Shown here: one piece after another, positions 45,704 through 56,784 of the stretch
How positions within the stretch are numbered: position 1 is the stretch's first letter
Layout: each line of letters opens with the position of its first letter
Source of the DNA: Apteryx mantelli
Lineage: Eukaryota > Chordata > Aves > Apterygiformes > Apterygidae
Direction of reading: 5' to 3'
Assembly: GCF_036417845.1 (NCBI RefSeq)
Contig: NC_089980.1
Span: 113,175,169 to 113,239,168, forward strand
Length of the DNA: 64,000 bases
Notes under the pieces: generated by a model
Databases searched by the model: none
Seen by the model: the letters and a program-made list of their open reading frames with translations, nothing else
What the model was told of the DNA's origin: nothing
Position numbers and translations under genes: made by a program

Positions 45704-48700
45704 TAAATGCTAGCTCTGCGCGGGTTTCAGCCCCAACACCTGGTGAGCGAGGTCCCCCCTTCCCCTCCCTCAGGGGAGTCATACCAGGGCGACAGATTTA
45801 TGCTGGGCATCAGCAAATGCTCTGTAATTCTCTCCTATTTTCATTATAGCGCCATTTTCTCTCCTCCTAATTCCCTTACCTTTTGACATGATAGTCCCTA
45901 CCCTGGATATTCAAAAATTTGTCCTTGCTATTTACTTGTTATTACCAATGAGTAACTCCCGTTCTCCCTGCTTAGAAGTGTTATGAGTTCACTGCTGAGA
46001 TTCCTCTCAGCCCTTGCTTTGCACACATCTGTCTCACACCAAAGCTTTCTGCAGGAAAGAAAAGACAGCTCTCACTAGCAGTTACACCTTCAGTTCGTGG
46101 TAGGCAAAGCAGGATGATTTGCAAAGAGCAGGCAAAGTGAGGCCCTCTCAAAGCCCAGCATCCCCAGTGCTCTGGCACAGAACTCCATCTTATGAAAAAG
46201 TGCCTTAAGTGCCTTACAAAGTGCCTTAAAAAGAGCACTGACCATCTTAGAGTAGCCACCATATTACAGAAGCTGTGCAGACAAAACAACTTGGCTTAGA
46301 AGCTTCATTTAAAACCTCATAGGAAGATCTGAAGTTAAAAGACCTCTAAAAGGTCTCTTCTGCATTTGCAATTTTACCTACAGCAACATGGAAAAAAAGC
46401 CAGTCCTTATGCCTAAGCACATGTGTGGGCTCAAACACATGGCTTTGCATGCTCCGTTCCAAGCGCATGAGGCATCTGCTGGCAGGGATCATGCTGGCAG
46501 ACCCCATGAGAGAGGAGAGGTGCAATGCAGTGGTCCCGGAGCACACTCAGCCTCCTCACACACTTTCTGTGGAAGAATAAACACCTCAGGAAGAAGACCC
46601 CTTCGGCTTATAAACAGTAACAGTGCTTCTAATCCTTCTCCTTGTATACTGCTACCATCCAAGGACTCAAAGTAAAATCATGTTTCCAAAAAACAGCTAG
46701 CCCATAAAATTGTGTAGGCCCAGGGGACAGCAAATAGGCTCGTACGGGGCATCCTGCCCAAGCTCCTGCCGCCAAAGGAGTAGAGCGCGCAGAGGCTGCC
46801 TGGGACCCGCTGAGGACGGCAGGAGGCTTGCGGAGAGGGCTGACAAGTTTGAGTCCATTTCTGCAGGGGGAAGTCGTTGGTGTTCCCAGAGCCCATCACT
46901 GCAGCGAGGTCCATGATGATTTTAGAAGTGACATGAATGCAAGTTTCTAGCAGCAGAGGAAAGGAGGGAGCGAACCTCACAGGCCTGCCTGGTAGCAGAG
47001 CCACCCGTGGGCGTGTATGAGCAAGGGCAGGCTGCGGGCAGCCTCTCTTGCGCTGGGGGTGAGCCAGCATCCACACTGCCCGAGCCAGCTGGGCCTGAAC
47101 CTGGGGCTAGCCAAAGATGCTGGCTGAGCTGCTGCTGTTGGCAGCAAACTAGGGCCTAGCAAGCATGGGTCAAAGCTCTTTCTTTCTTTCTTACTAAGGG
47201 CTGCATTCTTCCCCCCTCCCTAAGTCTCATGTTTCTAACGTATTTTCTAATCAAACTATCAAGCTTCTTTCAGGCAGAAGTTAGTATTTGCAGATAGTAG
47301 CCAAATATAAAAGACAGCCAGTTTGGTTGCAGCAACATTGACCTCACCTGCGCAGCAGGACCACTTCACAAACACACTGGTGCTGGACCGATGAAGGCCT
47401 ACTCAGGAACAGCTGTTATGCAGTAATACCCAGTGGAGAGAATACAGTATTTACCTAGATGAAGAAGCAAAACACTTAGACATGCTGTATATGACTTAGT
47501 TGCTCTCTACTTCAGTCTTTTGTTCTTCCTCTCCTTATAACTCCCTCTATATAGCCAAGCTGTCTTGGCATATTATCAAGTTTGGCTCATATAACCAAAC
47601 TTAATTACACAGAAAAATAGAGTCTTAGCTACCTATAACAATAATATGGATTCACCAAAGAGGCCCAGTTAAAAACAAAGACTAAGCCAAATTTGACCCA
47701 AACAACAACTGATTCCATATCAATCCTCAAGTCCAAATTTTCCCAAAGTTCAAGGCTGAGGGAGGAAAAGATGCAAATTACATGAGTAGTGCAACTTTTT
47801 ATTAGGACTGTCCAACACATCTCACAGTAAGATACTCAGTTTTGTTGCATATAACTTTGTCCAATCTGAAAACATTTACACCAAAGATTTCCATGTCAGG
47901 TATGTGCCGAAGGCCAACATTTCTTCAAAGCTTTCAGCCAAAACAGTTCAACATTTCTGAGAGCATCCTTTTTCCTTTACCTAATCATAGCCTGTTTAAA
48001 ACAAACAAAACCCCACAACCCCCTCCCAGTGTTCTGGCAATCTTCTTTGAAAAGCTGTATCGCTCTTTTTATTGGAAGAGGGACTTGGAACTGGACAGAA
48101 AATTAACTTCAGTGCTGAGATGGACTTTTTTGTAATATCAGTGAAAAATCTGTCCCTGTTTGGCCAATTCATAAGGCTTTGGAAAAAAAACAAACCAGCT
48201 GTAGTTCTCACATCCTCGCCAGAGGCCTGCTGGAGCTTGCAGGGTTCAATTCTCTGGCGAGTTCGTTAGCATGGAATGTGCTCCAGGGCTGGGGCCACAG
48301 GGCCACAGCAGGACTTTCCTAGCCATTGCAATTCCTAGCTGCTCCAGGCCAGAGCAAGTCTAAGTTCAAATACTTGGAATCAAAAGCGTGGTGATTTTCT
48401 TTCTTTTTTTTTTTTAACCTGTTTGTTTCCAGGCTACACGAAAGAGGTCAGCTGAATTGAATTCAGAGGAGAGAAATCCAAGAGGAGGGGGTAATTTGGA
48501 GAAGTAGATGCAGAAGACAAAACGAGCACTGGCAGGAGCTGGGAGAACTGGAACTACAGGGAGACTGGGGGAAATCAGAGCACAGAGAAAAGACTGAGAC
48601 ATGACCAAGGGCAGAGTCTGGCAAGACAACTGGGAAGCCATGCACAAGGAAAGGATGTGAGGGATCTCATTTCAGCCCCTCTTTGCATATTATTCTGAGC

Positions 48701-49207
48701 TCACTTTGCAATATTTGAGTGTTCTCACTTGGAATACCTTCCCATTCTTTATTTAATGTATATTAAATAAATCTGGTTATGAAAACAGAATTATATACAT
48801 TTCCTCCTGATACCATCATGGCAAATGTTATAAAAAAGCTCCAAAAATTCACATACACAAGAAAAGAGTGCTTATTGAACACCCCTGAAATGCAAGGAAA
48901 GACATTATCATCATATTACAAACAGAAAACCAGAGTCTAGAAGCACTGCAGTATTAGAGTACTCAATCCAAGAAGTACATTTGCTTTACCAGGAGACCGC
49001 CGTATAGTGGTTTATGGATGTACTTTATATCTTCCTATTGCCTTCTACAGCAGATGGAAGTTCTAAATCCTTCTGCAAGTTAGACTTAGTTTTGAGTCAG
49101 GGACCTAAGGAATAAGGAACACAAAAGTCATAAACGCACATAGAAGAATTTGGCCTGACTTGACAAAGAAGGAATGGCAATATGAAAACCCGCAGCCTGG
49201 CAGCTCT

Positions 49208-49237
49208 TATCAAATGATGCTATGCTATCATTTGATA
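49208..49237. repeat. Short inverted repeat
   Basis: Arms TATCAAATGAT and ATCATTTGATA are exact reverse complements (11 bp) around an 8-bp spacer GCTATGCT. It could form a small hairpin. No function is indicated. Confidence 0.9.
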
Positions 49238-51260
49238 TCAAAATTACTCTGAACTTTGAGGGTTCAGAACCCTCCCTCCTTTTCAGGATGTCCTGAAATT
49301 TGGAGAGGGCTTCTCTTCTAAAGCTTAACATTTGTCCTACTAAGAAAGATCAATGCTAAGTTCCTATTTACTTCAACTGGGCCTGGTCTTGCCCGCTGAG
49401 ATATTACTTCTGTGCATACAGTGTAATCCCAGCTGTGCTGCTAATGCCCAGTACTTACCTCTAAATTCCCCGTGTTCAAAATGGCATTTTATCATCCCTC
49501 CGTGACTGCAGTCCCACCATTTGGCTGGAGTTTTCATTCCAAAGTTTTGTAGGGTTTGTTGATGCGCCGCTTAGTTTTTATCACTTTGACCAGCATTCTT
49601 GGTAATAGTACGTGTCCCTGATCACACCTTTGCTTTTATATGCATTACGCTGCCAAGAATAATTGTTAAACTGGCTCTGAGAGCATCAGACAGATTTTCA
49701 AAAGGACACTGAGGACAAGCTTGAGACAGCAGCCACTTGGAGTTTTCAACCTTGCAGAGCAAAAGGGGATATTTTTTAAATACTGTGACTTCTTGAATCT
49801 GTTATCTTGTCACAGAACAGGAATACAATTGACAGTATCAAGATATTTATACACAATCTCTTACTACTGTTTAAACTTGGAAAACAATACCATATCCTGT
49901 ACTGGCAGTAGTGCTTTAGCTATGCAAAATTATTTGTCAGCTGTCTGGAGTACCATTGGTTTTCTGGACAATAAAAACAATTTCTTCAGCTACTCCTACT
50001 CTTATATCTCTTTAAACAGCAAGGTGAATTATGTTATTTACCTATTTTTATTTCTCCATTATTAGAAAAACAGGTGGGTCTATGATTGGAATCAAGTTCT
50101 ATCTAAAGGTATGTTGTTTCAGAAAGAAATAATTCTGTTTTTTAATTCCTTATCCTCCCTCCCTACAAAAAAAAACTGCGGGTGTTTTTAAAAAAAGCTT
50201 TTCAACATTTATTAGTACCTGATCATAATAATGCAATCTTTTGTGGTCAACAGAAATTTATTAAAGCATCTCGATGTCAAACCAACTTTGTTATACCTCA
50301 TGTGACAATGACGATTTCTTAGCTTGAAAAAGCCAAAAAATATAGATTATGTAGATAGTATTTAAATTTTTATATTCATTTTATCACACAGGACAACCTA
50401 ATGTAAAGGCAATGCCATTTTCTGAGTCAATAGTGATTCTACTAAAAATGAAAAGTTAGACTATAGTAGATGTAAATGCCTGCTAAAACAGAAGCAAAAG
50501 CCTTAACCAGGGACTATTATGTGTACAGCACAAGAGGTAATTAACTTAATACCTTAAGTTCAGGTTTCTGCCTTGAGAACCCTGCATATTCTTTTATTTA
50601 ACGATGTTGTACAGTATTTGGTACTTATTGTGATCATTACAGTGTTAACTCTCACATCTTGGCCAATTGCAAATTAAATTCTTTCTAGCTCAATTTCCCC
50701 TGTGGTCTCAATTGGATGAAAGAGTTGTGCAGCTGGGAAGGCCAGAAGCTTGCTGTGTCCAGAAATTCAAAATTACTTGTGCAGTTTCAGCTTTCATGGG
50801 AGTCTCTAAAGAAGGTGGGGGAAGTCTTGGTCTTGGTGCAGACAACACAGAACCAAAACAGGCCGAGGGGTGCCAAGGATAATGTTTGCTAGTACGCCCA
50901 TGTCACTGGAGGCTCGTTCCAAACAAAGAAAGGTACTTCAAGAGTGCGATGTGCTAGAGCAGAAGCTTTCCCCTTTTCCTCTTGTGGTGGCCGCAGACTT
51001 TAGGATATAACTGCTGGCACAGTGGTGTGAGCATGCGTGGGGATCTTTGGTTCTACTTTGTCCCTAGGTCATTTTTGGGTAAAGAAATAGCTATGAGCAG
51101 TACTGAATGCAGAAATCCATGTACCCAGCCAGTGCCTTAGTTACTAATTACAATCATGATAGCCCTATGGATCTTGAAATTTTTTCTTGTCTTTGTCAGA
51201 GCACCTAAAAGAGATGAAAGGCACGCCTGCTCAGAATGGCCTGGTAGAGCCTCCCTAAGG

Positions 51261-51282
51261 GTGGTGGTGGTGGTGGTGATGG
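51261..51282. repeat. GGT trinucleotide microsatellite
   Basis: GTGGTGGTGGTGGTGGTGATGG: about six GGT units ending in an imperfect one. Confidence 0.9.
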
Positions 51283-53648
51283 AGAAGTGCCGCAGCTCTG
51301 GTCTCCCTCAGGTCAGGAGAGTATTGTGACCATATCTCCTGTTTCCCGCTCCAATGACTAGACTTCTATGGACGAAGTATTTATCACCCTGCAATTCCTC
51401 ATCCAGCTATGCTTCAAAATAAGAATGAGCTCTGACCTACTTTTCAGAAGGAGAATGGTAAAAGCTGGACCTTCTGGAAAGAAGTCCGAGTTCTGAATAC
51501 TTTGCAAACAAGCATCACCTGTGACCCTGACTCATCTGAAGCCCAGAGAGGAGTGGATTTTAGGATGTGCCTCTCTCCTAAACACTTCATATGGGCAGCT
51601 CTAGGTGGGTCGTGTCTCAGTAATACATTTTTGGGATTGAGATCTGAGGGGCCTGTTTATCTGCATGTACTTTGTGATGGACCTAGCTGCTCAGAACAGC
51701 AGGTCTGGATGCCACTTGCTTTGCATGGGCCAGGCAAGTAAAAGCAGCTTCTGCCTTTAAACATCTGTGTGCTGTGTATTATCTTTGGGCTTGCCTCATA
51801 ATTAGGCAAATAGGTTAAAACGATTCTGTTTTGAATTAGTCATGCAGAGAACATAAACAGATGGCATCATAATTTCAATTGAAAACTGAATTCCCATACA
51901 AGATAAAAGATAAACAATGGCTGCGAAATACACAGTCTGTACAAGCATACCTAATAAATTTTTCATATTACAAATATGAAACAGAAACAAGTAATTATTT
52001 TAAGGGTAGGTTCTAGTCTTTATATTTACTTAGGGCTGTGCAAACTCATTCAGTGGAACATCAGTAGATGGAATTCCCTTCCTTTCCTGCTGGAATGTAT
52101 ATTAAATATAGACTTACCAGGAACCTCGATCTGAACAGCAAAATCTATTTCAGTTTACTAGCAATAGATTTCAGCCTCTTCACAAGCAGGAGAGGCTTTG
52201 CTCACCAGTCCTCAAAAGGAGAAAATGCTGTGTGAAGATAAGTGTCAATGATATAGTAGCAGTTTATCTAGTTGAATACAGATAGGAAAATACTTTGTGC
52301 TATGGAGAAGAAGGAAAGAAATCTGAGATTCACACCAGCGTCTGAAAAAGCAGGCATAGGTGATGAGGGACTCATTAAGAAACGAACAGATCCAGAGAAT
52401 CAAGGAGAGAGATACAGATCTAGGACTAAAAGAAGAAAGGAAAGGAGAAATATGCACCACACTGACAGGGAAATTTGCCCTTACATGAAAGACTAATCTT
52501 CCCTGGAATCAATCAAATGTGATTAGACCTGAAGAGGTCTGATATCTCTATCTTTTTGTATTAGATTATTACTGCTTTTCACTCACTAGATTACTGTATA
52601 TTTTGTTTTAGTTGCATAACTTTTGCCATTCTACAAACTTAAAATAACAATTTTTTTTTGTTTTATGCTTAGCAAATCAATATGTAGGATGTCAAGATCT
52701 CTTTTGCTGGGACCACAGAGCTCCAAACTAACAAGATGGACCGGAACATGAGGAAGAAAACAAGGACAAGAGAAACCCCATTGTGTTTACTTAAAGCCCT
52801 GTCATCAGAGCCAACTGCCTAATGGTGACCTAGAACTACAGGTTAGGACTAAATTGTGGTCTCCGTATTTATAAAGGAAAACCCTTTTTAAAGTTTTTAT
52901 AAAGAAGGGGGGAAGATCCTAAACATATTAAGTACTTTTCTATTGACTTTCTGGGCATGGTTAACCTGAAATTTCTGCAATTAAGAGAATACTTTATTTG
53001 GAGAACAGGGAGGGGAGAAGTCTCTTTCATTACCTTTAACAACACTAAGCCAGAGATCCCAAACCCACTGCTGGTCTCCCTCAATATCCATTCCTGAAAC
53101 AGCTACGTCCCTCTCCCTGAAAATTAGATTCTATTCTAGACACTCTAAAATGCCAAAATAATCATGGGTCAAATTTTAAGCATTAAAAAAATGATGGCAC
53201 AAATGGTTTTATAGGTATGCTATATTCACCTGAAGGGAAAAAAGCAAAGTATTTGCAGTACACTATGAAAATGATCCAGAGGAGTTAGCAGAAGACTGCA
53301 GCAGGGTGGAGCAGCTACAAAGCCAAAGACTAGGCAGGGAGCTTCAGAGAACTTTCTAATTTTGACTGGTCTTTCCCTTCTTTCTACAGAGTGATATCTC
53401 CTCAGATATCCTACTCAGACATTTCCTCATGGTAGCATTACTCCCACTTTAGTTTTCAGTCTCCTTTTTTTTTAAAAAAAATTCTCTATTAAGTAAATTA
53501 TCCCATCCTTACTAACCCAATTCCTTCCACAAAAGTAAACACATACAAGATTGTGGAAATAGCACATAGTGGTGGTGTTGCTGAATATAAAACGTTTACA
53601 TATGGCTTATGCATACAAACAGAGCAATACTTGTGTGGAGGGAAATCT

Positions 53649-53900
53649 CTTTTATTAGGTGCACTGATACAGCTGGAAAAATAAGACAAGCTTTTGAGCA
53701 TGCAAGTCATTCCTCAGATTTAACATGTCATGGAAACTTAGGTGGCTTTGGCTGCTATGATCTTCTTCATGTATTTGCTTGCAATACTTTTCCCATCCCT
53801 GGGGTCTGTGTGGTCCATTCACACTACCTGCCAGTGTTGTCTGTAAAAGGCCTAGCACAAGGAAGTCTGATGCCCGGTCAGCACTGTGGTACTACACGCT
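53649..53900 (-). repeat. Ancient amniote interspersed repeat remnants
   Basis: The + strand segment 'tcttttattaggtgcactgatacagctgga ... gacaagcttttgagcatgc' resembles a widespread amniote repeat I know as 'tcttttattggaccaacttctgttggtgagagagacaagcttt...'. The neighbouring block read on the - strand (around 53885-53830, 'ccttgtgctaggccttttacagacaaca') resembles another common amniote repeat ('attgtgctaggcgctgtacaaacaca'). Family names were not assigned. Short open frames here on both strands are explained by the repeat. Confidence 0.45.
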
Positions 53901-56462
53901 AGCAATCATTATAAATAAGCAACAAGTGGTGCAGTTATTTACAGCTGAGAAGCTATTCCAACCCAACTAGCTTGGCTGTATGATGCATTAGATTCTGTAG
54001 CATGTATCAAAATTCTAAAATATTTTAGCTGCACAGAAAAAAGGACGAAGGTGTTCTTCTTTTCAATGATTGCTTCTCACACAAATCCTTCCATCAAGGA
54101 CTTAAAGCCACATATGTAGCCTTTTAGTAGACAGCTCCTGTTAACCAAGTTACAGACATAAAAATGCAGAAAAAATTGGACAAGCAGACAGGACAGAAAA
54201 GTTGAATGAGCAGTGGCTCGTCTCATTTTAGTGAAGAAATATTTCAATTTAATATCAGTGCATATGAAGGAATAGCATGTGATACTCCCAACACCAAATA
54301 CACCAGCAAATTACAGTTTCAAAAATTTATAAATTAACTGCAAAAAAACCAAAATTGTTTAAGATTAATATGGAGAGTAATGTTTAAAATAAACATCCTG
54401 TTGGTTTGTTGCATTGCTTCAATTATATTCCCAGTAGTTAAACAGTAAGAGAGGTTCAACATTTTGTGGTAATTAGGCTCTCCAAAACAGCAGTTATTTT
54501 TCTATAAATGAGTTAAGCAGTTTGCATTTATTTTTGATGTACGATTAAATGTTACTCTTAACTGTTACAAAGAAATTTAATCACGTCAGAGTGAAATTTC
54601 ATTCCATGATTCAAAAAATCAAACTAACATAGGAACATTGCATTCTAGTCATACCCACTGGAAACATTCAGCTGAGAATAGAAAGAATTATATGGGAGCA
54701 CATTTGGCTGTTACATAAAATGGCTTTTTTTTTTTTTTCCTGGTTTCACAGCCTCATAACAATACTGTTTTTCAACATTGTTCCCAGTCATTGTTTTTAA
54801 CATGGTTCATCAACATATCCTGAATCAATCACTGATATAAATAACTCCAGTGACAAAATCTATTATGGAAGGACACAGAACTGCAAACTGAAAGTTGTAC
54901 CAAATGATTTTTAAGGTGGAGCTGTAATTATTCTATAAAATTCTATGAAAAAAAAAACCACATAGTAAAAGCAGTATCTTTAATTAACTGGCAATGGTGG
55001 AGTCTGAAAAACGGAGTTACAATTTTTTAGAGGCATATCATTGTAACTCATAAGGGGCTCTAATGCAAGACAAACCCCAATGAAGCTAGAAAGAGATGCA
55101 CATTTAAAGCTTAGAAGTGCAATATAAAAATATTCTCTCGTTCTTTCATTTCGATACAGAGAGTCTGATTCTCTAATGAAAGAAGATAAAATACATCCTC
55201 TTTCCTACCCCACTGCTGTATTCATAGACTATTCCCTTGATATTAGGAAATGGCATTTCCCCAACAAATATATCAGCCATAGGAATCACAGACCTTCTGA
55301 TAATAAGGGTTTGCTGATTTTGTTTTTTAAAGTATATTTTCAAGCAGGTGAAATACTGACAGGATGTGCATTTCTTTCACTATTAGTCTATCGTGCAAGT
55401 CTCATATATCAACCCCATAACTTCAGTTCAGTTGAAGTCTGCATCACCTACAATGATTTGAAAATCTAGTGTGATCTTACAACACTGAAATGATTTCCAG
55501 ATTATGAAATGTTAGCCTAAATCAGGTTAGTAGGAAAAGGCACATGCTTCAGATTTAGCAGGAACTCTGAATGTTCCTTGTTACCATAACCTATACTCCT
55601 GAAGCTGTAGTAATTCTATACCTTAAACAAACTAGGTAAGTTTGCTTCCAGACAATTGTGAGGTAACAGGAAACTTCTGAGCGTTCGCTGCTACTTATGG
55701 CACATACACACTACAGTTCTATTAGCTTAGCTGAAACTTTCAACAAGCTATTGACAACTCGGACACAAGGTAGGCTACAGTCTGGTTAGGCCACATTTAA
55801 AAACTTAACATTTCATTATACTGCATACATTCCTTTTATGCACAAATACGGGGTGCGCAAAATAAGCTGTTTCCTCAGTAAAATTTAATGTTTTGCACAT
55901 GTAAAATAATCAGCTAATACTGTAACATAATCAAAAGATCATGCACTAGATAAACAGAGCTTCTTCCCCATGAACAGCCGTTCTCAGGAACCTTTTATTC
56001 TGACTCACATAACACCTCATGATTTGCCAGTTTACATAGACCCTTTTAAAGAACAAAGTATTTACCTAAAACTGAAAAGCAAAATTCTAAAAAAAAGTTT
56101 TGATTTTTGTTGCAATACAGCTGGGATAGATGCAACTGAGCTGCTGCAATGCACCAAAGAGTAACAAAAATTCAACATGAATATCAGAAGAATAAATATA
56201 TACCCTAAATTAATCTCTGTAAATACATTCACAGGTCCACTTAAGACACCCTTATGCATAACTCATACTTCATCAATCTTCTGCAGAGAGAGATGGTTGT
56301 TAACTCATGGGGAAAACAATTTATCATGTAACTCGGTTTATCTGTCATTCTTTCAGCAAAAATCAGTATCAGTTTTGAAAAACTGTATATATTTTCCCCA
56401 GACCAACCACACAGAGGCTTAAGTCACAAATTCTATTATTTCCAATGTTCAATCAATAAGGC
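53901..56462. other. Region downstream of AGPAT5, possibly extended 3'UTR
   Basis: AT-rich sequence with many short T/A runs (for example 54725-54738) and several TTTATT words (AATAAA on the - strand). Mammalian AGPAT5 transcripts can have long 3'UTRs, so part of this may be transcribed in longer isoforms, but nothing in the sequence proves it. No coding exon seen. Confidence 0.4.
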
Positions 56463-56468
56463 TTTATT
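56463..56468 (-). promoter_or_regulatory. Candidate proximal poly(A) signal of AGPAT5
   Basis: TTTATT on the + strand gives AATAAA on the - strand, about 90 bp beyond the AGPAT5 stop codon. It would give a very short 3'UTR, so more distal sites may also be used. Confidence 0.45.
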
Positions 56469-56558
56469 TACATTCTTTTTACTATAAATTCAGGAAAAAG
56501 TTTGGTGCAATGTGCAAGAAAAGACAGCACATTTCACTGATTGGAGACTAACATCTGC

Positions 56559-56784
56559 TTATGGTTTAATGCTAACCCACAGGCAGCCAATTAAAGTCCC
56601 ATATATCCATGTTTTTACATAAAGTTTCCTTCCAGATTCTGTCAGAAGCATACTAGCAGTCAGGCCACCTAAAAACAGCAAAGATGGCAAAGTTTTCTTG
56701 AGGCTTAATTTGGAATGAACACCTTTTCCAGGGAACTTATTTCTTCTTTTAGAATCCTTTGCATCATAAAACTCTATTAATAAC
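56559..56784 (-). CDS. AGPAT5: AGPAT5 terminal coding exon
   Basis: Acceptor CTGCTTATAG ends at 56785. One base completes a Lys codon, then 74 codons from Leu-Leu-Ile-Glu-Phe-Tyr-Asp to Ser-Ile-Lys-Pro and a stop at 56561-56559. Encodes the Lys/Arg-rich Phe-Pro-Gly-Lys region and both C-terminal membrane helices. The apparent extra 24 codons upstream of the acceptor, in the same open frame, are intron. Confidence 0.95.

Larger units (their letters stand above)
39611..53640. other. Long intergenic stretch without recognisable genes
   Basis: 14 kb of mainly unique-looking, AT-rich sequence. Local features: a purine-rich + strand tract (about 41890-42255), a T/C-rich tract (43246-43274), a 17-bp tandem duplication with palindrome (43466-43509), a CTCF-like word (45690-45703), three copies of AGTGCCTTA (46199-46227), an 11-bp inverted repeat (49208-49237) and a GGT repeat (51261-51279). 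Hydrophobic open frames at 41861-42291 on the - strand simply mirror the purine-rich tract. No exon, tRNA or LTR was identified. Confidence 0.5.

Noticed and set aside
46678-47076. 132-codon minus-strand frame in a GC-richer patch, with overlapping + frames
   Set aside because: No domain, signal peptide or family resemblance. Overlapping frames of similar quality on the other strand suggest composition.
53655-53858. Minus-strand frame with a short Lys-rich end (Ile-Ala-Ser-Lys-Tyr-Met-Lys-Lys) that looked exon-like
   Set aside because: An in-frame stop lies just upstream, and both flanks resemble ancient amniote repeats. No splice sites support it.
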